Made by a program: the position numbers and the translations under genes | Shown: positions 1 through 10,140 of the stretch, in pieces | How positions within the stretch are numbered: the first letter of the stretch is position 1 | How the letters are laid out: every line of letters begins with the position of its first letter | Assembly: GCA_029747015.1 (NCBI GenBank) | Contig: JAKOGI010000053.1 | Span: 349,001-413,000 of the forward strand | Direction: 5' to 3' | Length of the DNA stretch: 64,000 bases | Source of the DNA: Carnegiea gigantea | Lineage: Eukaryota; Streptophyta; Magnoliopsida; Caryophyllales; Cactaceae | The notes under the pieces: model-generated | The model's input: the letters and a program-made list of their open reading frames with translations, nothing else | What the model was told of the DNA's origin: nothing | Database searches by the model: none

Positions 1-1019
1 TATGTCGTCTTCGATTGTGTCGATTTTTCTCCACTACATGGATCTGTTGTGAATTATTGACATGGAGGTCATTAGTACCACAAGCTTCAACTTCAAGGAG
101 GACTTCATGCTGATCTCAACGGAGTTCGTGTGCTTGATGCGTTGATCATGATTAGATTTGTGCTTATCCTTCTAGTTGTAGTTTTGCAGATGTTAGACAT
201 TATTCTTATAGAATGCAGTGTCTTGTATTCACACAAAGTGAAATGCAGTAATTGTGGAACTGTAGACAATATCGATTACACATAACATTCAGATTCTAAA
301 CCAAGTTTTTTGGTTTGCTATTTCGCTAGTAAATGAGAATAAAAATTTTTTACATTTGATATAAATATCATGTCATGTCTTTGCATTTGTTTGGAGAGTA
401 GTGAAGACTTGAGCAGGCATATCTATCTTGCTCATATATTCATATGAATGCATCTTTTTAGTTTCTGGCTCTTATTTTTCCCTGTACAAAGGTTAACACT
501 GCTATGACGCCCCTTTTTGTCTTGATTCATTATTATTTTAGTGTATCTATTATCACATAGGTTTCGCACTCAGCGAACTGGTGCTTTGCAGTGAACGGGT
601 GCCTTGCAAATGGATGCTTCCATCATCTGTCTTTAGAAGTCAATTGCTAGGTGTTGCATTCATTTCATCAAAATCGTTTGCTCAAATCCATAACTTTACA
701 GTTCACCAATCTGCATGTATACTTAGGTGGCTTCATTGTGGTGTGTTATGCGGTTGTTTGCCCCCAGATCATCTCCAACTCCGTTTTCCACTCTTTGAAA
801 ATTGTTTGATGGTATAGGGGTCTAAGGGATATTTTTTGGTATTAGCTTGTGTTGTGTGGGAAATAGTTGCAGACTATTACTGTTTAATTTGATACATGTA
901 TTTATATCGATTCACCTTTCTGGTTGTCACTATTTTCTTCAATATATTTAGTGATTTGTGCAACCATATTGTTTTCAAGTAAATTGTGCAAATAATATTT
1001 TGTCATTAATATTTGATGT
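1..1019. other. Unassigned left edge
   Basis: No gene is supported here. On the plus strand one frame is open from the first base to a stop at 58-60, so the window could begin in the last codons of an exon, but about 19 codons is too little to call. The rest is AT-rich, has stops in all frames and shows no terminal repeats or recognisable protein motif. The open stretch at 581-817 has no family resemblance and is judged chance. Confidence 0.4.
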
Positions 1020-1400
1020 TGTAATATTCAATAGCTACCAAGTTTGTCATTAATTATCACTTGAATAATAACGATGAATCAAATTCATTGTTAATGGCCG
1101 CTTTTAAAACTTTTATAGTTATAAAACATTTCAAATTTTCAATGAATAATTGGGTCATTAGTAATATCTTATTGGTCTTTAATTAGTCAGCTAATAATGA
1201 TGGCAACCCATTTCTTCGTCATTGAAAATAATTACAACAATATTCAACCCATGGTTAAAACTATTAATGACAGGGCCACTAACAACGAATGACAATCAAC
1301 ACCTTTTTTGTCGTTAAAACTTGTAGCACTAAAAAATTACACATTTAACAACAAAATTTTTCGTCGTTAGAATCCTTTTTTCGATTATGATTGTTAATGA
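1020..1400. repeat. Possible CACTA-type MITE remnant
   Basis: The stretch repeats short motifs of the kind GTCATTAAT and CGTCGTTAG in both orientations, as subterminal arrays of plant CACTA elements often do. Near 1322-1335 the sequence AACTTGTAGCACT resembles a decayed complement of the CACTACAAG terminus. No matching left terminus and no 3-bp target duplication were found, so this is a weak call based on motif texture. Confidence 0.25.
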
Positions 1401-1594
1401 CTATGTATGCAGGTTCACTCAACCCTTAAGAGGGATCACATAAGGTGAGCTGCATTCGCCTTATTCATTTATTTTACATATGTCCTTGCTCAAAGCTTAC
1501 ATGTAACAATATCTAAAATTAAATTTGGAATTGGGATGCCCTACATTAGAAAAAATCCCTTGTCTCCTATTGGCTTATGATATTGGTTGTTTTG

Positions 1595-1857
1595 TAAATC
1601 TAACCTAGAAACATGCTGCAAGCTGAGTACTATATTGTAAGAGTTTTGTAGTCAATTTGCCGACATATTAATTCTAGAAGTTGTTATTTGTGTTTTCTAT
1701 TCCCTAAAAATGCCATTTCAATGGCCAAATCGACTACAGCTGAAGTGTTCAATATATCGCATTGAGATTCTTTGGGTAAGTATCTTGGTTGCCATGTCTT
1801 CCAGGGAAGCACTTCATCCAATTTATTTTTTGATCTAGTTCATAAAGCAAATAGTAG
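1595..1857 (+). pseudogene. L1-type LINE reverse transcriptase fragment, left half
   Basis: This is part of the C-terminal reverse-transcriptase region of a plant L1-type non-LTR element. In the plus frame one sees a decayed FC..(S)G..(I/V)N..KS-like stretch followed by LGKYLGCHVFQG, the LGxYLG motif typical of this family. The frame contains stop codons. The reading continues on the far side of the Copia element, at 7770, so the fragment was split by that insertion. It cannot encode a working enzyme. Confidence 0.7.
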
Positions 1858-1862
1858 GATAC

Positions 1863-2454
1863 TGTTGGGAAAAGGCGGAATAATGCTAAAGCAAATTCTT
1901 TTCCCTCTTTGTGTAATTAAGATAGGTAATAAAAAAAATAAATATTGTAGATGGGGACATACGAATTTTTACGTGAAAAACCCTCCAAAACAAAGGTAAA
2001 AACCACGGGACTATCAGTCCAAAAATATTTCCACTATTTTATAGTAGGATTATAAATGTAACTCTCGTAGACAACTTAGAGGGTATACTCTCAAAGTCTC
2101 ACTCATTCGGATGGTATACAAAAATGACTCTTACCTAATTTTTGGTGGAACACTCTCACCAATTTCTGGTGGTTTCTCCCTCAAGTGTTTATCTCACTTG
2201 ATTATGTTTTTGTTGTTGTGTGTGTGTGTGTTTTTTTTTCCCGAGATGATGCCTCTATTTAAAGAGACATTGAAAGAACTATTACCAATGAAAAATTCTC
2301 TCCTATGGAAACGCATCCACTTTCTTAATTCTAAGAATAAGTTTTGAACATTTCTTTTCTTTATTTCTCTCTCTTTCTCTCTCTCTCCCTCCTTTCTTTG
2401 TTTCACTGTTTTTAACTTTGATAACTCCTAACAATTAAGGAAGGAATTATAACA
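1863..2454 (-). repeat. Copia A 3' LTR
   Basis: 592-bp long terminal repeat, downstream LTR for the minus-strand element. It begins TGTTGGGA and ends TATAACA on the plus strand, matching 7183-7764 throughout with scattered substitutions and a few short indels. A CT-rich stretch near 2365-2395 is longer here than in the partner LTR. Confidence 0.93.
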
Positions 2455-2469
2455 ATTCTCCCCCTTCCT
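2455..2469 (-). promoter_or_regulatory. Copia A polypurine tract
   Basis: On the minus strand a GGAAGGGGGAGAAT tract ends exactly at the 3' LTR, as expected for the plus-strand primer of reverse transcription. Confidence 0.8.
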
Positions 2470-2488
2470 AACTTTATTGGGGAATATC

Positions 2489-3168
2489 TAGACCTGATTA
2501 ACGGGTCGAGGCCCGCCGAGCCGCCTCGACCCGACCCTCAAAAATGAGGGTCAGGGTTGACTTTTTTTGTCTCCGACCCACCCCAACTCTCAAATTGAGG
2601 ATACCCGACTATGATGAGAGTCGCGCTTCGGTAAAAGTTTTGACCCGCTGACCCTCACTTTTTTTAAAATTAAAAATTAAAATAAAAATAAAATACTTTC
2701 GGTTTCATTTATTCAAAGTTTTTTCGCTTTCATTTTCCCATCTCCTCTTAGTATCTTCCCCCATTCACCTTACCAAATCTCACTGGTTCAAACCTTCTAA
2801 CGCTCCCTCTCTGATGTTTAGGGTAGACTGAGTAGCCATTTTAGTGAATTAATCGGTCTATTAGTTTAATGACTAAATTACATATTAGAGTGTTTGTAGT
2901 TGCAATGCGCTTTACTGGAGCATTATATTATCATTTGACTTTTTATTTTATAAGATGTTTGATGTTGATCTTTATAATAAAAAGAAAACTTAGTAAAAAA
3001 TCTAATTTTCTATATCATGAGGTTTGAGGGTCAGGTCTGACCCGATGAAGGGTCAGGGTATGCTGACCCGCATGAGGGTCGGATAGGGTCAGGGTCGAGA
3101 AAATCCTATCTACCGACCTTCATGACCCGACCCTCAACCCGACCCGACCCTCAAGTTGATCAGGTCTG
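2489..3168. mobile_element. hAT-type MITE nested in Copia A
   Basis: A 680-bp non-coding element with imperfect terminal inverted repeats: TAGACCTGATTAA at the left end and, reverse-complemented, CAGACCTGATCAA at the right. The flanks GGAATATC (2481-2488) and GGAACATC (3169-3176) match at 7 of 8 bases, the 8-bp duplication expected of hAT. The ends are rich in GGGTC/GACCC repeats and the middle is AT-rich without a transposase frame, so it depends on another element. It lies between the RNase H end and the polypurine tract of Copia A, and the decayed RNase H frame runs a few codons into it. Confidence 0.85.
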
Positions 3169-3176
3169 GGAACATC

Positions 3177-4655
3177 ACACCACCACCTTCGCAACAATTT
3201 TCAAACTTCTTGGTTGATAGCACCTTGGTCATCATGTCTAACCAATTCTCATCAGTGTGGATTTTGTCAAATTGTAGGCGTTTATTTTCTAACACTTCCC
3301 GAATCCAATGATAGCGAACATGAATATGTTTTGAACCGGAGTGGAAAGTAGAGTTCTTGGCTAAATGTATAGCACTTTGGCTATCATATTGCAACACGTA
3401 TTTGTCTTGCTCATAGCCCATTCGAGTGGAAAATTTCTTATCCAAATAATCTCCTTGAATGCTTCAGTAGCTGCAATACATTTAGCCTTGGTGGTTTATA
3501 GGGCAACACCTTTTTAGAGCTTAGATTGCCAAGACATTGCTCGCCTTGCAAAAGTAGTCAAATACCCAAAAGTTGATTTCTAGGTCAACATCTGTGTAGC
3601 CCATTAACATGGGTTTTCCTTATACCAAAGCACAACCATTTCTTGGTTGTGCCCCTAAGATATCTCAATATCCATTTCACCGCTGTTCAGTGTTCTTTTC
3701 CTAGATTAGTTAAGAATCGGCTTACAACACCTACAGCGCCAGCAATATCGGTTCTAGTATGTATCATAGCATACATTATGCTACCAACAGTAGATGAATA
3801 GAGAACATTCTTCATTTGTGCTTTATCTTTCTTACTTATTGGACTTTGCTTCATACTTAGCTTGAAATGTCCAGTAAGTAGCCTGCTCATAGGTTTGACT
3901 TTATGCATGTTGAATCTTTCCAATAGCTTTTCAACATAATTCTCTTGCGATAACCTTAAGAACTTCTTTAATCTATCTTAAGTTATTTTCATCCTAAGGA
4001 TCTTGTTTGCTGATTCCAAATCCTTCATAGCAAATGATTTACTCAGTGCCTTCTTTAAAGCAGAAATTTTCTTTGGATCATGGCCAACTATTAACATATC
4101 ATCAACATAAAGGAATAAGATGATGAAATCCCCACCAGCATATTTCTTTATGAAGACAAAATGGTCATTGAGTGTCTTCCTGAAATCATGCTTAGTCATA
4201 AAAGAATCGAACTTCTTATACCATTACCTGGGCGCTTGTTTAAGACCATAGAGGCTCTTTTGACGTCAGCACACCAAATTTTCTTTGCCTACAACTTTAA
4301 ACCCTTCAAGTTGTTCCATGTACATTGCTTCCTCTAAGTCATCATGTAAAAATGCTGTCTTGATAGCGAGTTGTTCTATTTCTAAGTCTAGACTAGCGGC
4401 TAGATCAAGAACGACTCGAATGGAACACATTTTCACAACAGGAGGGAATATTTCTTCAAAATCTACCCCTTTCTTCTGATTGAACCCTTTCACTACTAGA
4501 CGAGCTTTATACCTGGGTCTTAGTTGATTCTCCTCATTCTTGAGTCTATACACCCATTTATTCTTGAAGGCCTTTCTTTCCTTGGGTAATTCCGCTAGAT
4601 CATATGTATGATTCTCATGCGAGGATTTCATTTCTCTTGCATTACTTTCACCCAT
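3177..4655 (-). pseudogene. Copia A reverse transcriptase / RNase H remnant
   Basis: Minus-strand frames carry the Copia RT and RNase H in order. Around 4266-4590 lies the N-terminal palm with NKWVYRLK, RYKARLVVKGFNQ and a decayed AIKTAFLHDDLEE. Around 4085-4140 the catalytic box appears as YVDDMLIVG. Around 3690-3790 is the MYAM..TRTDIA..VG.VSR stretch that follows RT. Around 3250-3420 is the RNase H end with DSQSAIHLAKN, KHIHVRYHWIRE and a decayed ADMMTK-like site. Several frame changes and stops separate the pieces, so no full polyprotein is possible. The last codons before 3177 run into the MITE. Confidence 0.9.
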
Positions 4656-5041
4656 TCTACCTTATGGTTATCAGCCATTTCTTCTTCATAACTCTGAGGC
4701 TCCCCCTCATCTGGGAGAGTTACATATTCAATTGGGTTATACCTTGTGGATGGCCTTGTTTCTCTAGTACATCGCCTCAATTGGGGGTCTTCTTGAGATC
4801 TTTCCTCAGTGGATTTAGCATCAGATCTGGTCGACTCATAATGACCTTCCTCTTGGTCATCATTGGAGGAGGAGGCGGGATCGTCATTTAAGCTAGTCTC
4901 ATTATTATTTTCAGTTGTGTCCTCCCCTACATTATCAAAAACCATAGGGGATGGACTAGTATCAGAATCTCTAACAACTAAGTGTTTAGGCTTTTCCTTT
5001 ATAAAATTTTCAATGGTTTGGTCTTCAAAGAATACGTTATC

Positions 5042-5830
5042 TTAAATTCTTACAATTCTTCTATTTACAGGATCCCAAAGTTGGTAGCTAAATTCATCTC
5101 TTGGTGATCCAAGATAAATACACTCCTTTATTTTCGAATCAAGTTTGGCTCGCTTGTCTTTAGGAATATGGACGAATGCTTGGCAGCCAAACACTCTTAG
5201 GTGGTTATATGACACCTTATTTCTGGACCAAATTTCCTCTGGGATAACACCATCCAAAGGAACTAATGATGAAAGATTTATTATGTCAACGACAATCTTC
5301 ACGGCTTTCCATCAAAAAGATTTAGGGAGTTTAGCGTGAGAAAGCATACAATGGACTCTTTCTTCGATGGTCCGATTCATTCTCTTCGCTAAGCCATTTG
5401 GCTGAGGTGTCTTTGGTGGCGTTTTCTCCAGCCTGATCCCATGCAACTTGCAATATAATTCAAAGGGACCATGGTATTCTCTACCATTATCTACTCGAAT
5501 GCTCTTTAATTTTTGTCCAAATTCACGTTCACCTTAGTGTGAAACTCCTTGAAACGCTTCAAGTAGCTGGTCTTTTGTTTTTAACAAAGAGACCCAAACC
5601 TTTCTTGAGTGGTCATCAATAAAACTAACAAAGTGTAATGCTCCACCAAGTGACTTTTCAATTATAGAGCATACGTTACTATGAACCAAATCAAGAATGT
5701 ATTTTCTTTTGGTAGGTGGGACATTTTTATGAAATGCCACCCTTTGTTGTTTTCCAGCCAAACAATCTATACAAGGCTCAAGGGATTTACCTATTATGTT
5801 GGAAAGAAGGTCTTTCCTAGTGAGGATCTA
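5042..5830 (-). pseudogene. Copia A integrase remnant
   Basis: Between 5534 and 5761 the minus strand encodes a Copia integrase core start, including DLVHSNV, where the first catalytic Asp of the usual HSDV is Asn, and FIDDHSRKVWVSLLK. Between 5042 and 5302 comes the C-terminal part with LRVFGCQAFVHIPKDKR and KECIYLGSP. The link between them is broken by stops and frame changes. Loss of the catalytic Asp is a direct sign that this copy is dead. The stretch 4656-4945, rich in Glu, Ser and Asp, is the usual variable spacer between integrase and RT. Confidence 0.85.
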
Positions 5831-5869
5831 TAATCATTTTTCACTCATGTGGCCGAGTCTTTTGTGCCA

Positions 5870-7139
5870 CTACTCCAAATTTGAGTTGTCATAGGCAACA
5901 TTAACCTCCCCCTTGCACAACTTTCCTTGCATAAAGTACAAGGAGCCTTCCTTCTTTCCTCTAGCAATGATTAGACTTCCTTTGGTGAGCTTCCATATTC
6001 TCCCACCAAAGTGATTAACCAAACCAATATCATCAAGTTTTCCTACTGATATAAGATTGAGGCGCATGTCTGGAGCATGCCTCACATCTTTTAACATGAG
6101 CATACATCTTGTGTTGGTTTCTAAGGTAATGTCATCAATATCAACGATCTTGCTCGAAACTTGATTTCCCATCTTTACCTTACCAAAATCACCACCTTGT
6201 TAAGATAAGAAAAAATGTTCATGTGGAGTGATATGGAAGGCAGCACTTGAGTCAACAATTCACGAACAATCATCATATACTAGATTGAGATAATTTTCTT
6301 CTTCAATGGGGAATACAACATTTTCATCTTTTGCTGTAATAGCAGTTGTGCTTTTATCTTCTTTCTTACATTCAATCTGATCTGGTTTGACTTTTCCAGT
6401 CTTCTGATCTTATGACCTGGCTTGCCACAGTAATAACAAACTAGCTTAGGGCAAGATTTAGATCTCCCCTTGGACTTGTTATGTCCCTTATTTCTTCCAC
6501 GGTTCTCACTTCCACCACAGTTTTCGACAAAATTGGGTTCAGATTGCGATGAAATTCCACTTTCTTTTCTCCTTACTTCTTCATTCAAGAGACTGCCTGT
6601 CACAGTATCCATAGTGAGTTTTCCTGCTGGGGCAGAGTTACTCAATGTAACTACCATTGTGTCCCAACTCTCGAGCAATGAACTGAGAAGCAGTAGTGCC
6701 TGCAACTCGTCATCGAGTTTCATCACAATTTGCGTCAATTGATTTATGAGCCCCTTGAAGTTATTCAAGTGCTCAATCATAATTTGCCCGTCACTATACT
6801 GGAGCTTCACCAATCGTCATACAAGCAGCACTTTGTTGCATGGCGTCTTCTTTTGGATCAAGGACTCAAGTTTTGTTCAAAGTTCGTACGCATTGTCAAA
6901 ATTTGACACATGCTCAAATAAAGTTCTATCTATGTACTTTCAGATTATTGCAACTGCTTTGCGATTCAACAACTTCAACTCGCTTTTATCTTTACCTTCT
7001 GGCATAATTTTTATTCAAAATAAGCTCAGCAAGGTCTTTACAAATTAGAAGGTCCTTCGTCATGGCCTTCTAATTGGGGTAATTGTCTGCGACAAGTTTG
7101 ATCATGTCACCATCATAAGTGACAACACCCTCCATCTTG
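5870..7139 (-). pseudogene. Copia A gag / protease remnant
   Basis: The gag frame starts near 7137 with MEGVV and is soon broken: the NYPN-x-K motif near 7068-7083 has a stop where Copia gag usually has Trp. From 6280 to 6813 it runs through LNNFKGLINQL and a CCHC knuckle, CYYCGKPGHK, whose last Cys is replaced. Near 6236-6262 the protease active site reads DSSAA instead of DSGAS, with the Asp kept but a stop just before it. From 5870 to 6172 lies the pre-integrase region with MRLNLISVGKLDD. The order is normal for Copia; the frame is broken throughout. Confidence 0.85.
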
Positions 7140-7164
7140 ATTACGCAAGAATATGATTGCTCAA

Positions 7165-7182
7165 CCTGATCTCTGAGACCAC
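7165..7182 (-). promoter_or_regulatory. Copia A primer-binding site
   Basis: Directly inside the 5' LTR the minus strand reads GTGGTCTCAGAGATCAGG. This matches the usual plant Copia site complementary to initiator tRNA-Met (TGGTATCAGAGC) with one substitution in the core and one extra G at the LTR junction. It fixes the element's direction. Confidence 0.8.
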
Positions 7183-7764
7183 TGTTGGGAAACAACGGAA
7201 TAATGTAGAAGCAAATTCTTTTCCCTCTTTGTGCAATTAAGATAGGTCATAAAAAATAAATAAATATTGTAGATGGGGACACACGTATTTTTACGTGGAA
7301 AACCCTCCAAAACGAAGGTAAAAACCACGGGATAATTAGTCCAAAAATACTTCCACTATTTTACAACAGGATTACAAATGCAATTCCTCTAAACAACTTA
7401 GAAAGTATACTCTTAATGTCTCACCCACTCGGATGGTATACAAAAATGACTCTCACCTAATTTTTGGTGGAACTCTCTCACCAATTTCTGGTGGTTTCTC
7501 CCTCAAGTGTTTATCTCACTTGGATTGTGTTTTTGTTGTTGTGTTTGTTTTTTTTCCCTGGGATGATGCCTCTATTTAAAGAGACTTGAAAGGACTATTA
7601 TAAATGAAAAATTCTCTCCTACGAAAACACATCGGCTTTCTTAATTCTAAGAATAAGTTTTGAATGTTTCCTCTCTTTATTTCTCTCTTTCTCTCCCTCT
7701 TTTCTTTGTTTTACTATTTTTTAAACTTTGATAACTCCTACCAATTAAGGAAGGAATTCTAACA
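7183..7764 (-). repeat. Copia A 5' LTR
   Basis: 582-bp long terminal repeat, upstream LTR of the minus-strand element. The TGTTGGGA...TCTAACA ends and the neighbouring GATAC target duplication fix its borders. Confidence 0.93.
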
Positions 7765-7769
7765 GATAC

Positions 7770-9156
7770 AAAATTCGAAAGCTAATTCTGTCTTCCAAGA
7801 AGGTAGATTAGTTCTTTTTCAATCTAATCTTTAATCCCTTCTTAACCATGTGATGCAATGTTTTAAGTTGTCTAAATCTAGGACTAATAATCTTGATAGA
7901 ATTTTGTGAGCTTTGCTATTTTAGGAAAAAGCTAAGTACTACAAAAGGTCTTCCTATAGTATCTTGGGATAAATTTGTCACCTAAAAGAAATGGACAAAC
8001 TTGGTTCTAAGAAGACAAAGGTAGTTAATAAATCATTCTTATGTACGCTATCTTAGGAATACCTTACCGAGCCTAACAACTTTTAGATTAAAATTTTGCA
8101 TGTTAAACATCATATAACTACAGATATCTTTACTCGTCCATGTAAGTCTAATGATTCTCGGGTTCGACAGGGCATATTTTCAAATAGAGAGATTTTTTGG
8201 ATGGGGATTCACTAGGAAGTTGGGAATGAACATTCAAATAAATTTTGGCTTGATAATGGTGTGGCCAGGAAAGCATTCTGGAGATGCTTCATTTTAGAGA
8301 ACACGATGTTCGAAATTTTAATGTAATAGTAAGTGATTTCATTGCTAGTAATAGGCAGTGGAATTTCTATTTGCTTGATTCTCTGTTCCCTAATGATATC
8401 TGTAATTTATGAAGAGCATTCGTATTCCTTCTCATGGTATTGAAGACATTTTTTGTTGGGTTCTATTAGAAAGCGTTCTTTTCACCCCTAAATCTTTAAT
8501 ATGGAAAGTACATGATATTTCCGTTGATACTCAAAAGCCTTGGAAATTTGATTGAATTTGGAAATTGATATCATGCCTAGGTTCAAAAGTTTCTATTGGT
8601 GAATTTGTGACAATGCATTAGCCACATATGGCAACCTAATTAAAAAAGGGGTTTACTTAGACCCTGTTTGACCTCTTTATCGTTCAAAAATTGAGTCAAC
8701 AAGTCACCTCTTTATTTAACGTCACACCATTAAGGGTACTTGGGATTGGGATGTTTGATTTCTTTAAGTTGGTACTACCAGTCTTCGAGCAACCTCAGTT
8801 TTAATAGCAAAAGTAACAATAATGCAATTTGGTGTACATACAACACTTCAAGTAGGATATCATTCAATGGTTCTTGAGGGCGATAATCAGGCGCTTATTA
8901 AAGCCTTAAAGGGAGAAGCTCAGATTCCGCAGGAGATTCAAACTCTTATTGAAAATACAAATCCATCTCAATTATTGCAATCAAGTATACATCCAAAATA
9001 TTTTTATAGAAAGAAATCACATGGTAGATTGGTTGGCCAAACTTGGCCTTTTTATTTCTTCTTCTATTGCATGAGTCTCTATTCCTTGTATCTCGTTTTT
9101 TTCTATCGTCATTGCGGACAACATAGGTAGAACCCTTGAAAAAGGGACTACCTAAT
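7770..9156 (+). pseudogene. L1-type LINE fragment, right half with RNase H end
   Basis: This continues the LINE interrupted by Copia A. In plus frames one sees a decayed W/SKANSVFQEGRLVLFQS stretch, then MQCFKLSK, then near 8158-8290 VRQGIFSNREIFWMGIH and FWLDNG, the conserved region after RT in plant L1 elements. From 8822 a better kept stretch has YHSMVLEGDNQALIKALKG, the RNase H-like domain with its conserved Glu and Asp, followed after a frame change by HMVDWLAKLG. The reading ends near 9135-9156 in GRTLEKGTT and a stop. Stops and frameshifts are frequent, so this is an old inactive copy. No clear poly(A) tail or target duplication was found. Confidence 0.75.
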
Positions 9157-10140
9157 CGTTTTATTACTTACCATTTCACTAAAAAAAGGTCATGCTACCA
9201 TTGTATCTATGAATGCAACTTACGTCAATATGACTTCATAATCCAAGAATTTTAGCCCATTTCACAAGAAGAATTCTAATCATAGAAATTCAATCAAGCA
9301 AATTAAATGAAACCAGCACCAACCATTTAAATATTTAATTAATTTAAAACTGTTTCATACATATATTAATTGTAAAATGTTATACCTTCCACAAATTAAA
9401 AAGAAAAATTAGCAAAAGCAATGAAACACCATCAAAATCAACATCAAAGCCTTGAATTGCAAACAATACTAAGGGTAGTCTAGTCATTTTAGTTTTATCC
9501 TGCTTCAGCGCAAAATTGTTTTTCCATCCAAGTTTAGCACCAAATATGTATGGGACATACTAATAGTGAAAACTATAGATTAACATATTAGGATGAATTT
9601 CCCATTATGTCACCTCGTTGTTCACAAAAGCCAATTATTATTAGCAGCATCATACCCATCTATTACACCAAGTGTACAATTTATTTAAGTAACAACTTTT
9701 GATATACTTTAAATTATTTTAATGGTTTAGAGAAGCAATGTTAAAGATATATTTGTAAATATAATGACCTATAACACATTGTTTTAGTATCTTTCTTTGG
9801 CTGCTCAAAACGGGAACATGTGAGGGAGCAATGCCCCACCTGATAACCTATAAAATATTCAATAAGGAGGTAGGTGGTATTTCCCTCTTCAAGAGCCTTG
9901 GATACTGAAGTAAAAAAAAGAATTGTGAATAAGAATATAGAGAGACTTAGATTACTAAATTACTTGATGGCTCAATTGCTTACCCTTACTGATGGCCCTA
10001 GGCTTGCTCATATAGGACTCAGACGAAATCTTTCATATACCTATAGGGATTGTGAGTCTTTTAGTCACATTTTTTATTTCTTTATTTTAGATGTTTTCGA
10101 GTTTTTTCTCTTTTCGGCCCTGCATGGGGCCTTTTTTTAA
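9157..10140. other. Gene-free AT-rich stretch
   Basis: No coding motif, terminal repeat or tandem array was recognised. The open frame at 9874-10140 has a low-complexity Phe-rich end and no family resemblance, so it is treated as chance. Confidence 0.5.

Larger units (their letters stand above)
1863..7764 (-). mobile_element. Copia LTR retrotransposon A, inserted in a LINE
   Basis: A complete but decayed Ty1/Copia element of 5902 bp lies on the minus strand. Two direct repeats of 592 and 582 bp begin TGTTGGGA and end AACA. The five bases GATAC lie directly outside both ends (1858-1862 and 7765-7769), a perfect target duplication. Inside are a primer-binding site next to the right LTR, a polypurine tract next to the left LTR, and gag, protease, integrase, reverse transcriptase and RNase H remnants in Copia order. 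The two LTRs differ at several positions per hundred bases by eye, so the insertion is not recent. A hAT-type MITE (2489-3168) sits inside it. Confidence 0.95.

Noticed and set aside
9874..10140. 88-codon plus-strand open frame
   Set aside because: No family resemblance, Phe-rich low-complexity end, and no exon-like neighbours.
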